Virus record (IMG/VR): IMGVR_UViG_3300025128_000271
Span: 1 to 26,485 of that record
DNA: 26,485 nt
Strand: one strand, 5' to 3'
Source: a virus
The position numbers were made by a program, and so were the translations under genes. The notes beneath the pieces were generated by a model. The model was given only the letters and a program-made list of their open reading frames with translations. It did no database searches and was not told the DNA's origin. Positions 22,619-26,485 of the stretch are shown here, one piece after another (the stretch's first letter is position 1; each line of letters starts with the position of its first letter).

Positions 22619-23113
22619 TTAATAATGTACATCTGCCGGTACTACAAAAACCTTTCGATCTTGTAGGTTCTTATCATCCCATTTGTTTAGTACGTTGTTT
22701 AAATGCCCTCTAGACTTTATTCCTTCTCCATCGCCATCATACATCCATACTCCTGCACCTCGATACATTCCCACAGAATGATAATGATACTGAAGATGAC
22801 TATCTTTCAGAGATTGTATGATTTCTAGGTCGCTCTTATTTTCTGTAATCTTCCGTATTTCCTGTAAGTGCCACCTCATATCCCTTAATGTATTTTTCCA
22901 TCCGTCTACCACCAATTTACGCCCTTCTACGGTTGTTATATGTGATACGGGTTGCAACCTATCGCCCCAATACGAAGTTCCACCATTATCAAAAGTATCG
23001 TAGTAGTCAAATGGATATTGTCCTTCGCATAAATAATCCATGTTATTTTTAGCTTTACCTAGTGCCTCGCCTTTGCTATTGGCGTATACTATGTTTCTAA
23101 TTATCATGTGCAT
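22619..23113 (-). CDS. 164-aa conserved-looking phage protein, unknown
   Basis: The largest gene of this block. VYANSKGEALGKAKNNMDYL suggests an alpha-beta start; then YYDTFDNGGTSYWGDRLQPV, and a C-terminal DKNLQDRKVFVVPADVHY. It is His/Tyr/Gly-rich without a recognised catalytic motif. AAAGGAG lies about 8 bp upstream. It is followed directly by promoter copy 3. Confidence 0.65.
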   Translation of the reverse strand: MHMIIRNIVYANSKGEALGKAKNNMDYLCEGQYPFDYYDTFDNGGTSYWGDRLQPVSHITTVEGRKLVVDGWKNTLRDMRWHLQEIRKITENKSDLEIIQSLKDSHLQYHYHSVGMYRGAGVWMYDGDGEGIKSRGHLNNVLNKWDDKNLQDRKVFVVPADVHY

Positions 23114-23292
23114 TTTATTTGCTCCTTTTTTTTATTATCTTCTAATTCTTTAAAATGTTTTACTATCCTATCACAAGCACTTACAACCCCATAGTTAAAG
23201 CCATCTACCACAAGAGGTGTACCATCTTTATCAACTCCAATATCATTTTTAATGTCTTCACAAGCGTTAATTAGGTTCTCTAAATAGATCAT
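23104..23292 (-). CDS. 62-aa protein, unknown (uncertain start)
   Basis: From ATG 23292: MIYLENLINACEDIKNDIGV, then GTPLVVDGFNYGVVSACDRI and a charged tail. This ATG overlaps a TGA (CTATGA) that ends a 10-codon minicistron with a strong Shine-Dalgarno sequence, so reinitiation is likely. The only upstream in-frame start, TTG 23349, would give 81 aa but translates the ribosome site itself. A single-base error could also join the frames. Function unknown. Confidence 0.55.
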   Translation of the reverse strand: MIYLENLINACEDIKNDIGVDKDGTPLVVDGFNYGVVSACDRIVKHFKELEDNKKKEQIKCT

Positions 23293-23321
23293 AGGTTCTG
23301 TATCTTGTTTGGTTTTCTCAT
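23289..23321 (-). CDS. 10-codon minicistron ahead of the 62-aa gene
   Basis: ATG 23321 overlaps the previous gene's stop (TAATG) and has AAGGAGG about 7 bp upstream. It reads ten residues (MRKPNKIQNL) and ends at TGA 23289-23291, which overlaps the ATG of the 62-aa gene. It may be a leader peptide that couples translation, or the remnant of a frameshift in a longer gene. Confidence 0.35.
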   Translation of the reverse strand: MRKPNKIQNL

Positions 23322-23530
23322 TACTCTTCCTCCTTTTTGTAATTTTCAAATTCTATATGATATGGTTCTAATTCATTACCCTCTTCATCCTCATAACCAT
23401 TAAAGCAAATCTGTAATGATGAAAGTAGCTGACCACCCTTTCCGAATACTTGTAAGTGTTTAGGTAGTAATTCTGCTTTTTTTTCACTAACAACAATATC
23501 ATCTACTATAAACCTAATATATTTTTTCAC
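23321..23530 (-). CDS. 69-aa acidic protein, unknown
   Basis: GTG start at 23530 with GGAAG about 5 bp upstream; it overlaps the preceding stop (GTGA). RFIVDDIVVSEKKAELLPKH, GKGGQLLSSLQICFNGYEDE and an acidic EEE end. Likely beta-rich. No motif recognised. Confidence 0.6.
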   Translation of the reverse strand: MKKYIRFIVDDIVVSEKKAELLPKHLQVFGKGGQLLSSLQICFNGYEDEEGNELEPYHIEFENYKKEEE

Positions 23531-23706
23531 AACTCTTCCTCTTTACACAATTTAAAATCTTCTTCATGCCAAACCTCATAACTTGAATTTAAACCCATTG
23601 GTATATATACTTTCCAATATCCATCTTTTAATTTCTTTACTAGAGTTGCAACAAACCCCTCTATAACTTCAACCTCTTCAACAAGGTCATCAATTTTATA
23701 TTCCAT
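23527..23706 (-). CDS. 59-aa acidic protein
   Basis: Found by reading a gap between longer frames. MEYKIDDLVEEVEVIEGFVA, then KDGYWKVYIPMGLNSSYEVW and an acidic end. AGGAAGAG precedes the ATG, which overlaps the previous stop (TAATG). The beta-strand pattern (GYWKVYIP) resembles small SH3-like barrels, though not a defined match. Function unknown. Confidence 0.6.
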   Translation of the reverse strand: MEYKIDDLVEEVEVIEGFVATLVKKLKDGYWKVYIPMGLNSSYEVWHEEDFKLCKEEEL

Positions 23707-24005
23707 TACTCTTCCTCCTCATCGTGTACCTCATCCCACAGATGCTCAGCCACTTCATAGAAATTGACTGTCTTTATAGAACTGTTTACCATGTCTTTTA
23801 TAAAGCCATGTGCGTATTCGTATGATCTAAGAACATCATCAGCCATATCCTCTGCCCACGATTCTAGTTTTTTACTGAGTTCGTATTTATTTTCAGAATC
23901 TTCTGCAAGTTCTAAAGCGTGATTGTAATCTGACTCTTCGTTTGTGATCCACAAATTAAAATTCCAAGTCTCGTAATTTGTCCATCCGTTGTATTTATTA
24001 CTCAT
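23706..24005 (-). CDS. DUF7249-like small phage protein A
   Basis: 99 aa. The YNGWTNYETWNFNLWITNEE motif is the hallmark of a phage family I recall as DUF7249; a second member lies at 25643-25951. The C-terminal VNFYEVAEHLWDEVHD is also shared with that paralogue. A GAGGGGGG site lies upstream. Acidic and helical; function unknown. Confidence 0.75.
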   Translation of the reverse strand: MSNKYNGWTNYETWNFNLWITNEESDYNHALELAEDSENKYELSKKLESWAEDMADDVLRSYEYAHGFIKDMVNSSIKTVNFYEVAEHLWDEVHDEEEE

Positions 24006-24213
24006 TTTCAGAACCCCCCTCTATTTCCCAACTTAACCAATTTGTAAACATTCTCTGTACTTGAATAGAAGACCTACCTATTATATTTACATTTTTCATT
24101 TCTGTTTTATTGACTTGAGGATTTTGAACCATAGTGAATTTCATATCATCATTTAATGACCTCCACCAATGTAGTGCTTTTCTCCTCGCATCATTGACGA
24201 TTATATTACTCAT
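23998..24213 (-). CDS. 71-aa basic protein, unknown
   Basis: N-terminal ARRKALHWWRSLNDDMKFTM, then IGRSSIQVQRMFTNWLSWEI. The Trp-rich basic helix may bind nucleic acid or protein. AAAAGGAG lies about 12 bp before the ATG, a longer spacing than its neighbours. First gene after promoter copy 4. Confidence 0.65.
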   Translation of the reverse strand: MSNIIVNDARRKALHWWRSLNDDMKFTMVQNPQVNKTEMKNVNIIGRSSIQVQRMFTNWLSWEIEGGSENE

Positions 24214-24246
24214 TGTATTACTGCTCCTTTTATTGTTTGCTTACTA

Positions 24247-24277
24247 ATTATACTACACTATTAAAATAAAGTTCCCA
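24247..24277 (-). promoter_or_regulatory. Early promoter copy 4 (TGGGAACT, TATAAT)
   Basis: The minus strand has TGGGAACT (24277-24270), a 17-bp gap and a perfect TATAAT (24252-24247), with GTGTAG just before the -10. The expected start is about 27 nt before the ATG at 24213. Together with copy 1, the clearest member of the family. Confidence 0.7.
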
Positions 24278-24278
24278 T

Positions 24279-24470
24279 TTATTTATTACTTTCTTCTGGT
24301 TCGTTATCTTCAACATTGAAATCAACTTTCACACCTAAATGTTTTCTAAGAATCTGTGGCAATTCATCATCTAAAGCCATAAAATCATCATCAGATACCA
24401 CGTTAAATGATTCAACAATCTCGTTTCTTATCTTGTGAAATTGTGTTTTTGATATTATCATATTTATCAT
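24279..24470 (-). CDS. 63-aa acidic protein, unknown
   Basis: ISKTQFHKIRNEIVESFNVV, then a run of Asp and an acidic tail ending EESNK. AAAAGGAA lies upstream. It is a single-gene unit between promoter copies 5 and 4; its promoter carries the large palindrome upstream. Confidence 0.6.
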   Translation of the reverse strand: MINMIISKTQFHKIRNEIVESFNVVSDDDFMALDDELPQILRKHLGVKVDFNVEDNEPEESNK

Positions 24471-24502
24471 TTTTTACTGTTCCTTTTATTGTTTGTTTAT
24501 TT

Positions 24503-24533
24503 ATTTAACTACACTATTTGTTAAATGTTCCAA
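24503..24533 (-). promoter_or_regulatory. Early promoter copy 5 (TTGGAACA, TTAAAT)
   Basis: The minus strand has TTGGAACA (24533-24526), a 17-bp gap and TTAAAT (24508-24503), with the same GTGTAG before the -10 as copy 4. The weaker -10 and the palindrome just upstream suggest it is regulated by a bound factor. Confidence 0.6.
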
Positions 24534-24546
24534 ATTATTTTTTATT

Positions 24547-24576
24547 TATCGTACTTAAGTATACTTGAGTACGATA
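24547..24576. promoter_or_regulatory. 30-bp palindrome, candidate operator
   Basis: The sequence from 24547 to 24576 is self-complementary except for one T/G pair, with the dyad centre in AAGTATACTT. Its centre lies about 65 bp upstream of the predicted start of promoter copy 5, a position used by class I activators. No U-run follows on either side, so it is unlikely to be a terminator. Confidence 0.55.
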
Positions 24577-24593
24577 GTTTATATCTTTCTCCA

Positions 24594-24620
24594 AAAGGGG
24601 ATGTATTACACACCCCCTTT
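24594..24620 (-). terminator. Probable terminator after the 95-aa gene
   Basis: The leftward RNA forms AAAGGGG / CCCCUUU (7 bp) around a 13-nt loop that may hold a small TGT/ACA stem, and it ends in UUUU. It lies 12 bp after the stop of the 24633-24920 gene, so it likely separates this unit from the next promoter. Confidence 0.5.
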
Positions 24621-24632
24621 AATTTCTGTAAG

Positions 24633-24920
24633 TTAGTTACGGTTCAAGCCTAGATTGTTTCCTATAAATTCGTATGTTTTTCCGTTGTAGTCTGCGTACC
24701 AATCATAGTTTTTTTGGTACACTTGAAACCCTAAATTAAAAATACTTGAAGTTTGATTCATTCTTGTTTTGGTTGTTGGTGTAAACCAACCCCCTGTATT
24801 TAGCATAATTGCATCTTCTGAAAACGATACAACTTTGGTGTTGTGATACTTTACAAAAGTTACTCCGTTTTCTGTAAAAACTTTTGTTTTGTGTGTTCCA
24901 ATTTGATGTTGTTGTGCCAT
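24633..24920 (-). CDS. Conserved phage protein, unknown
   Basis: 95 aa. The central motif NTGGWFTPTTKTRMNQTSS, then FNLGFQVYQKNYDWYADYNG, recurs in unrelated phages as a hypothetical protein with a beta-rich core. AAAAAAGGAG precedes the ATG. It is the second gene of the transcript starting at promoter copy 6, with a terminator downstream. The strong conservation implies a common early role, unknown to me. Confidence 0.7.
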   Translation of the reverse strand: MAQQHQIGTHKTKVFTENGVTFVKYHNTKVVSFSEDAIMLNTGGWFTPTTKTRMNQTSSIFNLGFQVYQKNYDWYADYNGKTYEFIGNNLGLNRN

Positions 24921-24946
24921 GTTTTACACTCCTTTTTTTATTATTG

Positions 24947-25228
24947 TTATTGCCTATTGATTCCAAAAACTCGCCATTGTTTATCGCTGTTCACGTCACA
25001 ATCCGTATTGACTCGCAACCAATCTTCTAATGATAATCCGTTTAAGTTGAAAAAGATTTCATCTACATTTAAACAGAGTATATTTTCTAGTTCATCCATC
25101 CATATTCTATCTTTAAACCATTCACCACTATTTTCTAATAATATAATCTCCATTAAATCTTCTAATTCTTTTTTGTTTCTGTCTTTGCTTTTTTTTACAA
25201 GCAATTCAGTTGCCGTAATAATTTTCAT
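24947..25228 (-). CDS. 93-aa acidic protein, unknown
   Basis: From ATG 25228, which has GGAG 8 bp upstream; GTG 25237 is poorer. MKIITATELLVKKSKDRNKK, a Glu/Leu-rich helix, and NLNGLSLEDWLRVNTDCDVN. No motif. First gene after promoter copy 6. Confidence 0.65.
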   Translation of the reverse strand: MKIITATELLVKKSKDRNKKELEDLMEIILLENSGEWFKDRIWMDELENILCLNVDEIFFNLNGLSLEDWLRVNTDCDVNSDKQWRVFGINRQ

Positions 25229-25261
25229 TTCTAACACTCCATTTTTTTTGTTTTGTTACTT

Positions 25262-25292
25262 GTTATACTCTCCGAGTTGCGGAAAGTTCCAA
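25262..25292 (-). promoter_or_regulatory. Early promoter copy 6 (TTGGAACT, TATAAC)
   Basis: The minus strand has TTGGAACT (25292-25285), a 17-bp gap and TATAAC (25267-25262), starting one base after the stop of the upstream 114-aa gene. The expected start is about 27 nt before the ATG at 25228. Confidence 0.65.
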
Positions 25293-25637
25293 TTATATTT
25301 TACAAAATGTTAATGACCAATGATGACCCATCTCAGTATAATACCCGTATTTTTTCTCAATAGACTCTAGAAAATCATACCATTTTTGATTTAAACGGCC
25401 AAATTCATAATTAATAACATCACACAAAGGCCCTTCAAACGTCATTGTAATAGTTTCATCGTTGCTAAATTGGCAATAATCCGATCCAATAACATTTTTA
25501 ATAATTGTTTTTTGACCACTAGAATTATAATCATAACATTTATTACTAAAATAAATTCTAGTATCTTGACATAATTCGGTTTCATACATAAAACTTTCTA
25601 TGGCTTTTGCGATTGTATGTTTTGTTTTAATATCCAT
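25293..25637 (-). CDS. 114-aa phage protein, unknown
   Basis: TIAKAIESFMYETELCQDTR opens it; TMTFEGPLCDVINYEFGRLN, then YGYYTEMGHHWSLTFCKI, look like a conserved alpha-beta domain. GGAGTAAATAAA precedes the ATG, overlapping the end of the DUF7249-like gene region. No catalytic signature is obvious. Confidence 0.65.
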   Translation of the reverse strand: MDIKTKHTIAKAIESFMYETELCQDTRIYFSNKCYDYNSSGQKTIIKNVIGSDYCQFSNDETITMTFEGPLCDVINYEFGRLNQKWYDFLESIEKKYGYYTEMGHHWSLTFCKI

Positions 25638-25642
25638 TTTAT

Positions 25643-25951
25643 TTACTCCATATCCTCGTTTAAATGTTCGGCAATTTCTTTATAATTGATTTTATTTAAT
25701 GATCCTTCAAAGCTTTTTAAATCCTTAGAAAATGTTATTTCTTTTGGATTTATCTTTTCATCTCTATTCACTAAATATTTAGCAAATTCTTTTAAATCTG
25801 TAGATATTTTATCAATGTTATCTTTATTATCTTTTGTTATTCCTTGAGCTATTCCATACATTAAATAATCGTTGTTAATCCATAGCATAAACGCCCACGT
25901 TGATTTATTAGTGTATCCATTATAACTCTCATTAGTGCATTTTAATTTCAT
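25643..25951 (-). CDS. DUF7249-like small phage protein B
   Basis: 102 aa. YNGYTNKSTWAFMLWINND aligns with the N-terminus of the 23706-24005 protein, and INYKEIAEHLNEDM aligns with its C-terminus; the middle is diverged and Lys/Asp-rich. AAAAGGAAAAATAAA precedes the ATG. It is the first gene after promoter copy 7, the rightmost recognised leftward gene. Function unknown. Confidence 0.7.
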   Translation of the reverse strand: MKLKCTNESYNGYTNKSTWAFMLWINNDYLMYGIAQGITKDNKDNIDKISTDLKEFAKYLVNRDEKINPKEITFSKDLKSFEGSLNKINYKEIAEHLNEDME

Positions 25952-25978
25952 TTTATTTTTCCTTTTGGTTGCTTACTT

Positions 25979-26009
25979 ATTAAATGTATTTGCTGGGCAA
26001 TAGTTCCAA
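25979..26009 (-). promoter_or_regulatory. Early promoter copy 7 (TTGGAACT, TTTAAT)
   Basis: The minus strand has TTGGAACT (26009-26002), a 17-bp gap and TTTAAT (25984-25979). The expected start is about 21 nt before the ATG at 25951. Rightmost copy. Confidence 0.6.
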
Positions 26010-26417
26010 TAAAAATAATATACGTGTGTAATACTCGTGTTGTATATCCTAGCTTATTATATAAACTAAGTAAACGTGTAAAGTAATTACTATTATATAT
26101 ATATTTATTTATCATTTATTTATTTAATTAATTAGTTCGGCTCTTGCTCCATTGAAACTTATATAGTTAATTGATCTGTATCCTATACATTTATTTATTT
26201 ATTTAATACAGTATCCCTGTAAGTCCTTATATTATTGAAGTTATAGAGATATAAAATATAAATTGTAAGTTGTAACGTGCCTAAATAAAAACGATTTTTT
26301 CAACACAACAATTCTAACGTGAAATGGGTTAGGGGGGAGGGTCGTGTGCAATAAAAGAAAGACACACATGCTGATATATTTTTCTGAAATTTTTTACACT
26401 TTTTTGGATTAGTTGCC
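26010..26417. other. AT-rich non-coding region
   Basis: No supported gene on either strand over about 400 bp. It holds several TTTATTTATTTA runs, a 10-bp palindrome (AGTAATTACT, near 26087), three CGTGT words at 26023-26080 and a G-rich patch near 26330-26342. It lies next to the first early promoter and may contain a control region, a replication origin or a genome end; none is proven. Confidence 0.45.
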
Positions 26418-26452
26418 AAAGCGGGTACTATTTTTACTAAAGCGGGTACTAT
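26418..26452. repeat. Direct repeat of 14 bp with 21-bp period
   Basis: AAAGCGGGTACTAT occurs at 26418-26431 and at 26439-26452, 21 bp apart, which is about two helical turns. This spacing is typical of operator or iteron sites bound by the same protein on one DNA face. Confidence 0.65.
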
Positions 26453-26477
26453 ATATACTATATATACTATATATACT
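26451..26477. repeat. Three tandem 9-bp repeats at window end
   Basis: ATATATACT occurs three times in a row at 26451-26459, 26460-26468 and 26469-26477, then degenerates. It continues from the second 14-bp repeat. Each unit contains a TATACT-like word, so the array could act as an unwinding element or a promoter cluster; the window ends eight bases later. Confidence 0.65.
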
Positions 26478-26485
26478 ATTAATAC

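Noticed and set aside
24843-25313. 156-aa plus-strand frame across two leftward genes
   Set aside because: Low-complexity Ser/Phe-rich antisense of genes with good leftward ribosome sites and promoters.
26241-26369. 42-aa minus-strand frame in the right-hand gap
   Set aside because: No ribosome site, low-complexity content and no plausible protein pattern.

Overview
The window is a piece of an AT-rich, tightly packed double-stranded DNA phage genome. The gene types (a small DUF6447-like protein, a stabilization-type tail protein, very large internal virion proteins, many tiny early genes) resemble those of marine podovirus-like phages. The host cannot be read from the sequence; a low-GC marine Gram-negative bacterium is my inference.

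Layout. (1) 1-13609, plus strand: late genes. They begin with the 3' end of an unidentified gene and a bank of eight very small proteins, several of them membrane or coiled-coil and possibly lysis-related. Then come a stabilization-type tail protein split by an in-frame TAA, a fibre-like virion protein and three large proteins (576, 503 and 1344 aa) that look like internal or ejection proteins. (2) 13599-17971, minus strand: a DNA-metabolism block with a Cas4/RecB-like Fe-S nuclease, two more PD-(D/E)XK-type proteins, a possible ssDNA-binding protein and several small proteins; an HNH endonuclease lies just upstream at 18004-18513. It converges on the late operon and overlaps it by 11 bp. (3) 18537-25951, minus strand: about 28 tiny, translationally coupled genes of mostly unknown function. 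Four encode zinc-ribbon-like proteins, two are paralogues, two are probable membrane proteins and one is a probable lipoprotein. Five of these genes (43-59 aa) were found by reading the gaps between longer frames. (4) 25952-26485: non-coding, very AT-rich, ending in two families of short direct repeats.

The most striking signal is a family of seven minus-strand promoters in region 3. All share a GGAAC-containing -35 box exactly 17 bp from a TATAAT-like -10 box. Each lies just upstream of a gene or small operon, so the early region appears to be a regulon of near-identical promoters. The -35 box resembles the GGAACTT box of ECF (sigma-E type) promoters more than TTGACA, while the -10 is sigma-70-like. 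Other structures are a 30-bp palindrome just upstream of one of these promoters, two GC hairpins with UNCG and GNRA tetraloops, and a nested inverted-repeat leader before the Cas4-like gene.

Promoter positions suggest these transcription units: 25951-25293, 25228-24633 (ending at a terminator), 24470-24279, 24213-22619, 22554-22183, 22151-19110, and 19014 through the nuclease block to 13599. No integrase, tRNA, CRISPR array, capsid, terminase or polymerase gene was seen.
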